Assembly: GCA_902793325.1 (NCBI GenBank)
Contig: CADBCY010000008.1
Span: 62,001-126,000, forward strand
From: an uncultured Eubacteriales bacterium
Lineage (GTDB): Bacteria; Bacillota; Clostridia; Christensenellales; Aristaeellaceae
Length of the DNA stretch: 64,000 nucleotides
Reading direction: 5' to 3'
Shown here: in pieces, positions 16,327 through 24,916 of the stretch
How positions within the stretch are numbered: the first letter of the stretch is position 1
Layout: the number at the start of each line of letters is the position of its first letter
Made by a program: the position numbers and the translations under genes
The notes under the pieces: generated by a model
The model's database searches: none
Told to the model about the DNA's origin: nothing
Seen by the model: the letters and a program-made list of their open reading frames with translations, nothing else

Positions 16327-17880
16327 GTGAAGCGAGTGTTCAAGCGTTTCTTCGCGGCGCTGCTGGCGCTGTGCCTGCTGTGCCCGGCGTTCCGCCTGCC
16401 GGCGCGCGCGGAGGCGCCCTACTATATCACGGTGGACATCACCAACCAGATCGTCACCGTCTACGACAGCGGCAACATCGCCCAGTCCGGCATCGTGCGG
16501 CAGATGATCTGCTCCACCGGCCGGCCCGGCAACGACACCCCCACGGGCACGTTCATACTGCCCGCCAAGGTCTACGACAAGGAGCGCTCGGAGTGGTACT
16601 ACTTCCCCGAGTACAGTTGCTACGCCAAGTGGGCCGTGCGCATCAAGGGCGGCATACTGTTCCACTCCGTGCTGTACAGCAGGAACAAGGTCGGCCCCAC
16701 CAAGGCTTCGGTGAACGCGCTGGGCTCCAGGGCGTCCCACGGCTGCGTGCGGCTGCGCGTGGCCGACGCCAAGTGGATCGCGCAGCACTGTTTCAGCGGC
16801 ACCGCCTGCCGCATCTACTACAGCGGCAAGGCTGACGCCGACCTGCGCAAGCGGCTCCTGAAGGGCAGCTTCTCCCGCGCCACCCAGACCTACGCGGAGT
16901 TCATGGGCCGCTCCGACGGCCTGCCGCTGAAGAAGGGCTCGAAGGGCGACCGGGTGCGCCAGCTCCAGGCGCGGCTGCAGGCGCTGGGCTACTACGCCGG
17001 GAAGATCGACGGCAGGTACGGCGCGACGACGGCCACCGCGGTGAAGCGCTTTGAGGCCGCCGCCGGGCGCAAGAAGACCGGCGTGACCAACCTGGCCGTG
17101 TGGAACGCCGCGTTTGCCGACACCGCGCCCGCGGGTATGTACGTGACGCTGTGTCAGGGCATGAAGGGCCCGGCGGTCACGGCGCTGGAGCGGACGCTGC
17201 AGGCGCTGAAGCTGTACGACGGTTCGCTCGACGGCAGCTTCGGCCCGAAGGTGCGCCAGGGTGTGATCGGCTGGCAGAACTACGCGGGCCAACTGGCCAC
17301 CGGCGTGGCCACGCCCGCCCAGCAGCGGGCCATGGCGAAGCTGGCCGCCGGGCTGAAGGCGAAGTACCCGGACGGGCAGTTCGCGCTCGTGGCGTTCGAG
17401 CAGGACGCGCCGATGGCGCGGGCGAACCGGGCGCTGAAGCTGTACCGGAAGGCCTCGGTCCGCGCCAAGTGCCTCGGCACGCTGGGCGTCGGCGACGCGG
17501 CCCGGGTGCTGGCGCAGGGAAAGACCTGGACGAAGCTGCGCTTTGCCGGTGCGGAGGGCTTCGTGAAGACCGCGGGCCTCGACTTCTTCACCGGCCGCGA
17601 GACGGCCTGGGCGTACCGCGGGCCGGGGGACGATCCCACGCCCACGCCCGACCCCACCGCCACGCCGGAGATCTGGCTGCCCGTCGATCCCACGTCCTCG
17701 CCGGAGGTCTGGCTGCCCGTGAGCGCGGACAACGACGCCGACGGCATCCCCGGCGACGAGCCGACGCCGGAGCCGACGCCGGAGCCGGACCCCTCGCTGT
17801 GGGAGGGTACCGGCGTGGCGGGCCTGACCCTGGCCGATGAGCCGGGCGCGGCCCCGGACGCCCCCGACGAAGGGGAATAG
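16327..17880 (+). CDS. Secreted L,D-transpeptidase with peptidoglycan-binding domains
   Basis: Cross-links peptidoglycan through 3-3 bonds. The 517-residue protein has a signal peptide (residues 1-28), a YkuD catalytic domain (about 32-155) with upstream His113 (LFHSVLY) and the SRASHGCVRL motif with catalytic Cys140, two PG_binding_1 repeats (about 190-250 and 265-325), an SH3-like segment (about 355-410) and a Pro/Thr-rich tail with repeats (PEIWLPV, PEVWLPV; TPEPTPEP). GTG 16327 has CGGAGG six bases upstream and places the signal peptide correctly. No other wall gene is adjacent; the downstream XRE gene starts 39 bp later and may share its transcript. Confidence 0.92.
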   Translation: MKRVFKRFFAALLALCLLCPAFRLPARAEAPYYITVDITNQIVTVYDSGNIAQSGIVRQMICSTGRPGNDTPTGTFILPAKVYDKERSEWYYFPEYSCYAKWAVRIKGGILFHSVLYSRNKVGPTKASVNALGSRASHGCVRLRVADAKWIAQHCFSGTACRIYYSGKADADLRKRLLKGSFSRATQTYAEFMGRSDGLPLKKGSKGDRVRQLQARLQALGYYAGKIDGRYGATTATAVKRFEAAAGRKKTGVTNLAVWNAAFADTAPAGMYVTLCQGMKGPAVTALERTLQALKLYDGSLDGSFGPKVRQGVIGWQNYAGQLATGVATPAQQRAMAKLAAGLKAKYPDGQFALVAFEQDAPMARANRALKLYRKASVRAKCLGTLGVGDAARVLAQGKTWTKLRFAGAEGFVKTAGLDFFTGRETAWAYRGPGDDPTPTPDPTATPEIWLPVDPTSSPEVWLPVSADNDADGIPGDEPTPEPTPEPDPSLWEGTGVAGLTLADEPGAAPDAPDEGE

Positions 17881-17919
17881 CGCCGCAGGATAATACGATC
17901 GCTGGAAGGAGGGATGGCC

Positions 17920-18618
17920 GTGAGCCGTCTTGGAGATACCATCCGCACCGCGCGGCTGGGCAAGAAGATGACAGAGAAGGCGCTGGGCAAGAAGTGCGGC
18001 CTGGCGGAGAGCTTCATCAAGGATGTGGAATCGGGCCGCAAGATCGTGTCCGACGACCAGGCCCAGCGCATCCTGAAGGTGCTGGGCGTGGAGAACCCCG
18101 TGTCCACCGAGCTGGACGTGGCCGCCGAGCCGGAGGTCAAGCTGCGCCCCCGCCCGCGCGCCTACATACTGCCCGCCGAGGAGACACCCGCCCAGCAGAA
18201 GGCCGCGGCGGAGGCCTCCGACGCCTGGCTGGACGCCCTGGGCGGCGTGGTGAAGCGCGTGCCGGTGATGGCCGAGGACGGCCTGGTGATCGACCACGTG
18301 CTGACGCCCATCGTGCAGGGGAAGATCGAGGGCGGCGCGCCGGACAAGGTGCTGTACTACCGCGTGCCGGACGACATGCTGCGGGGCTTCCGCGTATACG
18401 CGGGCGACCTGCTTTTGACCGTGCCCGCCGCGAAGGCCGAGGACGACCGGCTGATGCTGGTGGAATACAAGGGCCGGCGCATGGTGCGCAAGCTCCTGAA
18501 GCTGGACGGCGGCCGCATCCAGATGCAGGCCTTCGACCACGAGTTCACCGCCATCATCGGCACGATCATGGACGTCAAGGTCCTCGGCCGCTGCGTCCGC
18601 CTGCTGCGAACGCTGTGA
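17920..18618 (+). CDS. XRE-type HTH regulator
   Basis: A 232-residue protein. Residues 1-62 form an XRE helix-turn-helix (LGDTIRTARLGKKMTEKALGKKCGLAESFIKDVESGRK). The region 125-232 resembles the beta-rich C-terminal dimerisation/peptidase fold of S24-like repressors (RVPDDMLRGFRVYAGDLLLTV), but I see no secure Ser/Lys dyad, so self-cleavage is not claimed. GTG 17920 lies seven bases after AGGAGG; the ATG at 17914 is only one base after it, so GTG is preferred. Located 39 bp after the L,D-transpeptidase gene and before a strong hairpin. Confidence 0.8.
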   Translation: MSRLGDTIRTARLGKKMTEKALGKKCGLAESFIKDVESGRKIVSDDQAQRILKVLGVENPVSTELDVAAEPEVKLRPRPRAYILPAEETPAQQKAAAEASDAWLDALGGVVKRVPVMAEDGLVIDHVLTPIVQGKIEGGAPDKVLYYRVPDDMLRGFRVYAGDLLLTVPAAKAEDDRLMLVEYKGRRMVRKLLKLDGGRIQMQAFDHEFTAIIGTIMDVKVLGRCVRLLRTL

Positions 18619-18643
18619 GCGCGCGACGCTTTGTATCAATACT

Positions 18644-18674
18644 GAATGCCCGGCGAAATGATCGCCGGGCATTC
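18644..18674. terminator. Hairpin between convergent genes
   Basis: Thirteen-base-pair perfect stem GAATGCCCGGCGA/TCGCCGGGCATTC with a five-base loop, between the XRE gene and the convergent sua5. The flanks are only weakly T-rich on either strand. Confidence 0.6.
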
Positions 18675-18738
18675 AATATGATGGTTCAGTCCTGTCGCCG
18701 AATCCGGGAGCGGTATCGGCCCCCTTGCCCGCGCGGAG

Positions 18739-19785
18739 TCAGGCGTCGCCCTCCGCCTCCACGATGCGGAACGCGGCGGCGCGGCCGAGGCGGTTCATCA
18801 CGGCCAGGCCGACGCCGTCGGTGGGGACGGCCTCGCTGAACAGCACGTCGGCGTCCAGGGCGTCGGCGTCGCGCAGGCGGGCGAACATGGCGTGCGCCAT
18901 GCCCGCGGCGTCCGCGCCCAGGGACAGCGCGCGGCGGTCGCCGTAGGCGGGGAGGTGCCCCTCCAGGGCCAGGATCAGCGGGCGCCGGCCTGCGGCCAGC
19001 GCGGCGTCGTACCGCGCGCAGATCGCGCGAATCACGGCCGCTTCCGCGCCGGTGACGATGGTCAGCTCCCCCGCGGGCGCGTAGTGCCTGTACTTCATGC
19101 CGGGGCTGCGGGCGACCTCGCCCTCGCCCAGCGGCCGAAGCACGGCGGGGTCCACCGTCGCGCCGCCCGCGGCGGCGGCCAGCATCTCCCGCGTCACGCC
19201 ACCGGGCCGCAGGATGCGCGGCTCGGCGCCGGACAGGTCCACCACGGTGCTCTCCAGGCCCACGTCGCAGGGCCCGCCGTCCAGGATCAGCGGCACGCGG
19301 CCGTCCATGTCCTCGAGCACGTGGGCGGCGGTGGTGGGGCTGGGGCGGCCGGAGCGGTTGGCGCTGGGCGCGGCGATGGGCCGCCGGGCGGCGTCGATCA
19401 GCGCGCGGGCGGCGGGATGTGCCGGGAAGCGCACCGCCACGGTGTCCAGCCCCGCGGTGACCACCGGGGACACGCGGTCCGACTTCGGGAAGATCAGCGT
19501 CATGGGGCCGGGCCAGAACGCGGCCATCAGCCTGCGGGCGGTGTCGCCCGGTTCGGCGGCGATCAGCGGCGGAAGCTGGGCGAGGTCGCTGATGTGCACG
19601 ATCAGCGGGTTGTCGCCCGGCCGGCCCTTGGCCTCGAAGATGCGGCGCACCGCGCCCTCGTCCAGCGCGTTGGCGCCCAGGCCGTACACGGTCTCCGTGG
19701 GAAAGCCCACCAGTTGCCCCGCGCGGATCAGCTCGCCCGCGCGGGCGAGGCTCTCCGGGGACACCGGCAGCAGTTCGGTTCGCAA
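18739..19785 (-). CDS. ywlC: L-threonylcarbamoyladenylate synthase (Sua5/YwlC type)
   Basis: Makes threonylcarbamoyl-AMP from threonine, bicarbonate and ATP for the t6A37 modification of tRNA. The 348-residue protein has the YrdC domain (1-about 205) with FPTETVYGLGANA, the KGRPGDNPLIVHI nucleotide motif and APSANRSGRPSPT, followed by the C-terminal Sua5 domain joined by GMKYRHYAPAG. That two-domain length marks the Sua5 rather than TsaC form. The start is TTG at 19785, eight bases after AAGGAG. It is the last gene of the rpmE-DUF1385-prmC-prfA-sua5 order common in Bacillota. MtaB, encoded elsewhere in the window, acts on the t6A product. Confidence 0.94.
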   Translation of the reverse strand: MRTELLPVSPESLARAGELIRAGQLVGFPTETVYGLGANALDEGAVRRIFEAKGRPGDNPLIVHISDLAQLPPLIAAEPGDTARRLMAAFWPGPMTLIFPKSDRVSPVVTAGLDTVAVRFPAHPAARALIDAARRPIAAPSANRSGRPSPTTAAHVLEDMDGRVPLILDGGPCDVGLESTVVDLSGAEPRILRPGGVTREMLAAAAGGATVDPAVLRPLGEGEVARSPGMKYRHYAPAGELTIVTGAEAAVIRAICARYDAALAAGRRPLILALEGHLPAYGDRRALSLGADAAGMAHAMFARLRDADALDADVLFSEAVPTDGVGLAVMNRLGRAAAFRIVEAEGDA

Positions 19786-19819
19786 GAAAAGGACTCCTTT
19801 ACGGTCTTCGGCGGGCGGC

Positions 19820-20911
19820 TCAGTGCTCCGCCATCAGCGCGGTCTGCTCGGCCAGGGTCAGCGCGTCGATGATCTCGTCCAGGTCGCCCTCCATGACCTC
19901 GTCGATCTTGTAGAGGGTCAGGCCGATGCGGTGGTCGGTGACGCGGCCCTGCGGGAAGTTGTAGGTGCGGATGCGCTCGCTGCGGTCGCCGGTGCCCACC
20001 TGGGTGCGGCGGCGGTCGGCGTAGGCGCCCTCCTGCTGCTCGCGCTGCAGCTCGTACAGCCGGGACTTCAGCACGCGCATGGCCTTCTCGCGGTTCTGGA
20101 TCTGGCTGCGCTGGTCCTGGCTGGTCACGACCAGCCCGGTGGGGATGTGGGTGATGCGCACGGCGGAGTCGGTGCGGTTGACGTGCTGGCCGCCCGCGCC
20201 GGACGCGCGGTAGGTGTCGATGCGCAGGTCGGCGGGGTTGATGCTGACTTCCACGTCCTCCGCCTCCGGCAGCACCGCCACCGTGGCCGTGGACGTGTGG
20301 ATGCGCCCGGAGGATTCCGTCACCGGCACGCGCTGCACGCGGTGCACGCCGGACTCGAACTTCAGCTTCTGGAACACGTTCTTTCCCTGGATGAGGATGA
20401 CGCTCTCCTTCACGCCGCCCAGCTCCGTGCTGCCGTCCTCCACCAGCTCCACCTTCCAGCCCTGGTGCTCGGCGTAATGGGTGTACATGCGCAGCAGTTG
20501 CGCCGCGAACAGGCCGGCCTCGTCGCCGCCCGCGCCCGCGCGGACCTCCAGCACGGCGTTCTTGTAGTCGTCGGGGTCCTTGGGCAGCAGGGCGATGCGC
20601 GCCGCGTGGGTCTGCTCCGCCAGCCGCGCCTCCAGTTCCGGCAGCTCTTCCCTCGCCAGCTCCGCCATCTCGGGGTCCTCCAGCAGTTCGCGGGCGGCGT
20701 CGATGTCCTGCAGCAGCCTGCGGTAGGCCACGGCGATGTCGTTCAGCTCGCTCAGCTCGCTGTGCTCGCGCATGAGCCGGGTGAAGGTGGGCGTGTCGGC
20801 GATGACCTCCGGCAGGGTGATGCGGATGGACAGCTCCTCGAACCGGCCCTCCACCGCCTCCAACTGCCGCGCGATGCGCTCCTGCTCGTTGAATTGGGGG
20901 TTGTTCTGCAT
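19820..20911 (-). CDS. prfA: Peptide chain release factor 1
   Basis: Recognises UAA and UAG stop codons and triggers peptide release. The 363-residue protein has the N-terminal helical domain (1-about 100), the family's [17 protein letters not shown] segment (about 120-136), the codon-recognition region (about 185-210) and the catalytic GGQ at residues 240-242 in [12 protein letters not shown], whose glutamine is the methylation target of PrmC. The ATG has GAGGTG upstream. It lies 49 bp after prmC and 34 bp before sua5. Confidence 0.97.
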   Translation of the reverse strand: MQNNPQFNEQERIARQLEAVEGRFEELSIRITLPEVIADTPTFTRLMREHSELSELNDIAVAYRRLLQDIDAARELLEDPEMAELAREELPELEARLAEQTHAARIALLPKDPDDYKNAVLEVRAGAGGDEAGLFAAQLLRMYTHYAEHQGWKVELVEDGSTELGGVKESVILIQGKNVFQKLKFESGVHRVQRVPVTESSGRIHTSTATVAVLPEAEDVEVSINPADLRIDTYRASGAGGQHVNRTDSAVRITHIPTGLVVTSQDQRSQIQNREKAMRVLKSRLYELQREQQEGAYADRRRTQVGTGDRSERIRTYNFPQGRVTDHRIGLTLYKIDEVMEGDLDEIIDALTLAEQTALMAEH

Positions 20912-20960
20912 GTTGCACCTCGATGGGGTAGATTCTGGGGGGAAAGCGGGCGACGGGCGG

Positions 20961-21803
20961 CTACGGCGCGGTCTTCGCCCACGCGACGCGCTCGATCCCG
21001 TTCAGGTCCCGGATCGCGCCGGAATCGGCGGGATCCAGGTGCGTGCGGAGCAGATCCAGCACGTCCGGCGCCTGGCCCGCGCCGACCTCAAGGTATACGG
21101 CGCCGCCGGGGTTCAGGTGATCCCCGGCCTCCCGGGCGATGCGGCGGTAGAAGTCCAGGCCGTCCGCGCCGCCGTTCAGCGCCGCCATGGGCTCGTACTG
21201 GACCTCCCGCTGCAGCCCCGCCAGCGCCTCCCGCGGGATGTAGGGCGGGTTGGAGGCGATGAGGTCGAACTTCTCCCGCCCCACGGCCTGGAACAGGTCG
21301 CCGCAGCGCAGCCTGGCGTCCAGGGACAGGGCCTTCATGTTGATGTGGGCGACGTCCAGGGCGTCCCGGCTGACGTCGGCCAGCGTCACCTCGCAGTCGG
21401 GCGCCAGGCTCTTCAGGCTCAGCCCGATGCAGCCGCTGCCGGCGCACAGGTCCAGCACCTTCGGCGAACGAAGCCCGCCCAGGGCGATCAGCGCGCTCTC
21501 CACCAGCGTTTCGGTGTCCTGGCGGGGGATCAGCACCCGCTTGTCCACGTGGAAGCGCAGGCCCATGAAGTCGGCGCGCTCCAGGATGTACTGCACCGGC
21601 TCCCCGGCGGCGCGGCGGCGCAGCAGCGCGTCCAGCCGGTTCAACTGCTCGGGGGACACGGCCTGGTCGGATTCAAAGCGCAGGCCGGCCCAGCTCATGC
21701 CCAGGGTATCCTCGGCGATCCAGCGGGCGTCTATCTCTGAATCGGGACACCCGGACTCTGAAAGCAGCGTCCGGGCGTGATTCAGCCATTCGGCGATATT
21801 CAT
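20961..21803 (-). CDS. prmC: Release factor glutamine N5-methyltransferase
   Basis: Methylates the GGQ glutamine of release factors. The 280-residue protein has an N-terminal helical RF-binding domain (1-about 85), the SAM-binding [15 protein letters not shown] motif (about 116-130) and the glutamine-binding NPPY at 185-188. The ATG at 21803 has AGGAGTG some 13 bases upstream, a loose spacing. The ORF continues upstream, but without a ribosome site and into non-homologous sequence. It sits directly upstream of its substrate gene prfA. Confidence 0.95.
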   Translation of the reverse strand: MNIAEWLNHARTLLSESGCPDSEIDARWIAEDTLGMSWAGLRFESDQAVSPEQLNRLDALLRRRAAGEPVQYILERADFMGLRFHVDKRVLIPRQDTETLVESALIALGGLRSPKVLDLCAGSGCIGLSLKSLAPDCEVTLADVSRDALDVAHINMKALSLDARLRCGDLFQAVGREKFDLIASNPPYIPREALAGLQREVQYEPMAALNGGADGLDFYRRIAREAGDHLNPGGAVYLEVGAGQAPDVLDLLRTHLDPADSGAIRDLNGIERVAWAKTAP

Positions 21804-21892
21804 AGGCAGGACAACACTCCTGTGGGAATCAAAATCGGAAACGAAAGACCGTGGACGGCGGCCGCGCGGGCGCGGACGCTCCCCCTGGGGGA

Positions 21893-22810
21893 TCAGATGT
21901 CGTTCTCGCGGGCGGCGTTGAAGGCGAACACGGCCACTTCGACCATCTCGGGATGGGGCTCGGCCGCGAACAGCCGCTCCAGCCACAGCATGGGCTCGAT
22001 GAGCGGCGCGGCGGGGTCCTCGGGGTTCATGTCCTCCAGCGCCTTCAGCGGCTCGTTCACCAGCGCGGCGACGACCATCAGCAGCAGCACCCGCACCAGC
22101 AGTTGCACCGGCAGCGTGTAGGTGCGCACCAGCGCGTAGGCCACGACGGACAGCGCCAGCACCAGCGTAATGAAGGCCATGTCGCTGCGGGGAGCGATGT
22201 AGAAGGCGTCCTTCGCGGCTTCGAAGGTGACGTGGCCGCTGTTCTCCTGGTAGGTGTTGATGACTTTGTTGATGGCGCCCTGGTACATGCGCAGCCGCCG
22301 CACCACCCGCAGCCGGGGGATGAGCGCCAGCGCGCCCACCAGGCCCAGCACGCGCGCGGCGCAGGCGATGGCGTTCGCGCCCGCGCGGGGCAGGTCGGCG
22401 CGCGACAGCAGCGCCTCGACGCCCAGCGGCATGGCGAACAGCAGCGCGCCCAGTATCAGCAGCATCAGTATGCCGCTGCCGAAGGCCACCATGCTCTCGG
22501 GGTGGAGCTGCAGCCAGCGCGCGGTCCTGCGCTCGGCGCGGGTGCCCTTGGCGATGTGCTGGGGCTCCAGGTCGGCCGATTCGGACAGGCCCCCGATCAG
22601 GTCGGCCACGCCGTAGGCAAACCGCGCGATGCCGCGCACGAAGGGGATGCGGGCCAGCGTGCGCCGCGCCCCCGAGCCGCCCCGGCGGATGCGCAGGGCC
22701 ACGTCCTTGCTCTCCTGGCGCACGGCGAAGGCCGTGGCCCCGCCCAGCGTGAAGCGCGCGCCCTCCGCCAGGGGGGCCGCGTTGATTTCGGAAATGCTGT
22801 ACTCTGCCAT
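21893..22810 (-). CDS. Divergent DUF1385 (YqhQ-like) membrane protein
   Basis: A 305-residue protein with a soluble N-terminal region (1-about 70) and about four to six membrane spans (about 110-300). Position between rpmE and prmC, and the IPFVRGI...MYQGA.NKVINTYQ framework, place it in DUF1385, whose function is not known. The residues I remember as conserved in that family, a His-Glu-His cluster after the first Tyr-(His)-Gly-Ala and an H-P-R-C-G-T motif, are here YQGAINK and APRSDM, so the putative metal site is gone. The ATG at 22810 has AAAGGTGG upstream. A terminator-like hairpin ends 25 bp before it. Confidence 0.7.
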   Translation of the reverse strand: MAEYSISEINAAPLAEGARFTLGGATAFAVRQESKDVALRIRRGGSGARRTLARIPFVRGIARFAYGVADLIGGLSESADLEPQHIAKGTRAERRTARWLQLHPESMVAFGSGILMLLILGALLFAMPLGVEALLSRADLPRAGANAIACAARVLGLVGALALIPRLRVVRRLRMYQGAINKVINTYQENSGHVTFEAAKDAFYIAPRSDMAFITLVLALSVVAYALVRTYTLPVQLLVRVLLLMVVAALVNEPLKALEDMNPEDPAAPLIEPMLWLERLFAAEPHPEMVEVAVFAFNAARENDI

Positions 22811-22834
22811 AGCGTCCACCTTTGTCAGCGTGTC

Positions 22835-22868
22835 AAAAAGAAAAGACCGGCGGCGCGTTCCGTCGGTC
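22835..22868 (-). terminator. Second terminator between rpmE and the DUF1385 gene, possible attenuator
   Basis: Minus strand GACCG-CGG pairs with CCG-CGGTC (22845-22868), followed by TTTTCTTTTT. It ends only 25 bp before the DUF1385 ATG, so it either backs up the rpmE terminator or attenuates the downstream genes. Confidence 0.65.
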
Positions 22869-22898
22869 TGGGGGACAAACTCTGCGCCGCAAAACTGC

Positions 22899-22931
22899 AA
22901 AAGCACCGGCAAGGCTTACGCCCTGCCGATG
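22899..22931 (-). terminator. rpmE terminator
   Basis: Minus strand CATCGGCAGGGC pairs with GCCTTGCCGGTG over 12 bp (two G-T pairs), loop GTAA, followed by CTTTTGC, just after the rpmE stop. Confidence 0.7.
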
Positions 22932-22942
22932 CCTGCCTGCGG

Positions 22943-23140
22943 CTACATGCCGTAGCGCTTCTTGAAGCGATCCACGCGTCCGCCGGTGTCTACCAGCTTC
23001 TGCTTGCCGGTGTAGAAGGGATGGCACTTGGAGCAGATATCCACGCGCATTTCCTTCTTCACGGAACCCGTCTCAAAGGTCTCGCCGCACACGCAGCGCA
23101 CGACCGCCTTGCCGTAATTCGGATGGATGTTCTCCTTCAT
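22943..23140 (-). CDS. rpmE: 50S ribosomal protein L31
   Basis: A 65-residue zinc-type L31. It starts [20 protein letters not shown] and has the two cysteine pairs CVC and CSKC ([13 protein letters not shown]), so it is the zinc-binding C+ form, which also acts as a zinc reserve in bacteria with C- paralogues. A GTG nine bases upstream is in frame, but ATG 23140, preceded by GAGGTG, gives the canonical N-terminus. It heads the rpmE-DUF1385-prmC-prfA-sua5 cluster, though two terminators follow it. Confidence 0.96.
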   Translation of the reverse strand: MKENIHPNYGKAVVRCVCGETFETGSVKKEMRVDICSKCHPFYTGKQKLVDTGGRVDRFKKRYGM

Positions 23141-23211
23141 GGTTTTCACCTCGCTCTAATCGGACTGTCGGCTCTCCGGCGGAACCGGCATCGGATTAAT
23201 CAAACATATGG

Positions 23212-23240
23212 ATTATAGCACATCCCCCGGCGCGCATCAA
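23212..23240 (-). promoter_or_regulatory. SigA-type promoter of rpmE
   Basis: Minus strand TTGATG (23240-23235), 17-bp spacer, TATAAT (23217-23212), 72 bp before the rpmE ATG. Confidence 0.8.
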
Positions 23241-23284
23241 GGCTTTACGGCAATTTTTACAATGATGGAGGAATGCGGCCCAAA

Positions 23285-23665
23285 TCACACCTCGCCGCGG
23301 TGGAAGGGGAGGTCGTTCTCCCGGCACCAGCTCTCGGCCAGCTCCCGCATGCGCTTCTGCTCGAAGGTGCAGAAGTTGTCATGGCCGGTGGTCAGGTCGT
23401 CCTCGGCGTACCACAGCGCGCGGCCCTCCACGAGCCGCGGGGCCTCGCCCTCGCCCGGGCGGACGCGGGCGTCCAGTCGGGCGGCGTATTCCCGGCGGAT
23501 GGCCTCGTGGTCCAGCTCCGGCGCGGGGATGAGCCTGCCCGTCCGCAGCTCGGGGTTGTTGAACTCGCTGCGCTCCACAAAGCGCTGCGCCGCGGTGGAA
23601 TAATAGTAGCGCTTCTCGCCCGGATTGTTGAACTTCATGACGTCATAGGTCAGGAACGGGTACAT
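23285..23665 (-). CDS. Hypothetical protein, 126 residues
   Basis: A small soluble protein beginning MYPFLTYDVMKFNNPGEKRYYYS and rich in charged and aromatic residues, without signal peptide, membrane span or metal motif. The ATG has AGAGGTG six to seven bases upstream, and codon use is like its neighbours, so it is probably real. It stands alone between rpmE and the divergent hrcA operon. I do not recognise a family. Confidence 0.65.
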   Translation of the reverse strand: MYPFLTYDVMKFNNPGEKRYYYSTAAQRFVERSEFNNPELRTGRLIPAPELDHEAIRREYAARLDARVRPGEGEAPRLVEGRALWYAEDDLTTGHDNFCTFEQKRMRELAESWCRENDLPFHRGEV

Positions 23666-23755
23666 ATCAACACCTCTTTCCCCCTTATTCTATCAGATTC
23701 GCGCCGCGTTTCCGTGCATTCACCAAAAATTTACATTTTTAAAGCCGCAAAGCCA

Positions 23756-23784
23756 TTGACAAAATAGCAGCGGGGTGGTACATT
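23756..23784 (+). promoter_or_regulatory. Promoter of the hrcA operon
   Basis: TTGACA (23756-23761), 17-bp spacer, TACATT (23779-23784). The CIRCE operator begins 12 bp after the -10, so HrcA would block initiation. Confidence 0.85.
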
Positions 23785-23795
23785 ATGTTCAGCCG

Positions 23796-23822
23796 TTAGC
23801 ACTCATTAGTGTCGAGTGCTAA
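23796..23822 (+). promoter_or_regulatory. CIRCE operator (HrcA-binding site)
   Basis: TTAGCACTC, nine bases, GAGTGCTAA: an exact match to the CIRCE consensus. HrcA, the product of the first gene, binds it, and GroEL availability normally sets HrcA activity. Confidence 0.98.
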
Positions 23823-23870
23823 CAGGCCGGACAGCTGCAATGCAGCCGATGAGAAAGGGGGCGTAGCCGC

Positions 23871-24899
23871 ATGCAGCTTGACGAGCGAAAGTATCTGATC
23901 CTGCAGGCCATCATCGACGACTACATCAACACGGCCGTGCCGGTGGGCTCCCGCACCATTTCCCGCAAGGCCGGGGTGAGCTGCTCTCCCGCCACCATCC
24001 GCAACGAGATGAGCGACCTGGAGGAGCTGGGCTACCTGGACCAGCCCCATACCTCCGCGGGCAGGGTGCCGTCCAACAAGGCCTACCGGCTCTACGTGGA
24101 CCATCTGCTGAAGGCCACCAAGCTCTCCAGCGACGAGCGCGAGCGCATCCAGGACCACCTGCTCAGCCGCTCGAAGCAGGTGGAGAGCGTGATCCGCAGC
24201 GCGGCGGAGGTGCTGTCGGACGCCACCAAGTACACCTCGGTGATCGTGGCGCCCAAGCTGGGCACGCTGCGCATCCGCCACGTGCAACTGGTGCCGGTGG
24301 CGGACCGCACGGCGCTGATGGTGATTGTGACCAACGCCGGCATCGTGAAGGACGCGGTGATCCGCGTGCCCGACGGGCTGGACGCTGACGACCTGTATTC
24401 CATCTCGCGGGTGCTGACCCAGCGCCTGGCGGACAAGCCGCTGGAGGCCGTGCGCCAGACGTTCTCCGACCTGCTGCGCAACGCCGACCAGAGCCGCAAG
24501 CTCCTGGGCGAGACGCTGGCGGTGATCGAGCGGAAGCTGGAGGCCGGCGGCGACGCCTCGGACGTGATCGTGGGCGGCAGCTCCAGGTTCCTGGAGTACC
24601 CGGAGTACAGCGACGTGAACAAGGCGCGGAACTTCCTGAGCGTGCTGGAATCGCGCGACCGGCTGCGCAAGCTGGTCAGCGGGAACGGCGACATGGAGGT
24701 CACCATCCGCATCGGCCCGGAAAACCACGCGCCGGAGCTGAGCGACTGCTCCATCGTCACCGCGAGCTATCGCGTGGGCGACCGCAGCACGGGAACGCTG
24801 GGCATCATCGGGCCCACCCGCATGAACTACAACAGGGTCATCTCGGTGCTGGACTTCATGGGGCGGGCACTGAGCGACATCCTGTCGGAATATAAATAA
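23871..24899 (+). CDS. hrcA: Heat-inducible transcription repressor HrcA
   Basis: Represses class I heat-shock genes by binding CIRCE. The 342-residue protein has an N-terminal winged helix (about 1-75, with VGSRTISRKAGVSCSPATIRNEMSDLEELGYL split over the recognition helix), followed by the GAF-like and dimerisation domains, and ends with the typical MNYNRVISVLDFMGRALSDIL. It is the first gene of its own operon, 48 bp after the CIRCE site, which gives autoregulation. It leads hrcA-grpE-dnaK-dnaJ-prmA-rsmE-mtaB in the classical Bacillota order. Confidence 0.98.
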   Translation: MQLDERKYLILQAIIDDYINTAVPVGSRTISRKAGVSCSPATIRNEMSDLEELGYLDQPHTSAGRVPSNKAYRLYVDHLLKATKLSSDERERIQDHLLSRSKQVESVIRSAAEVLSDATKYTSVIVAPKLGTLRIRHVQLVPVADRTALMVIVTNAGIVKDAVIRVPDGLDADDLYSISRVLTQRLADKPLEAVRQTFSDLLRNADQSRKLLGETLAVIERKLEAGGDASDVIVGGSSRFLEYPEYSDVNKARNFLSVLESRDRLRKLVSGNGDMEVTIRIGPENHAPELSDCSIVTASYRVGDRSTGTLGIIGPTRMNYNRVISVLDFMGRALSDILSEYK

Positions 24900-24916
24900 G
24901 ACGAGGTTGAAACAGC

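Noticed and set aside
17920-18618. LexA-like self-cleaving repressor
   Set aside because: The C-terminal part resembles the fold, but no convincing cleavage site or Ser-Lys dyad could be identified by eye.
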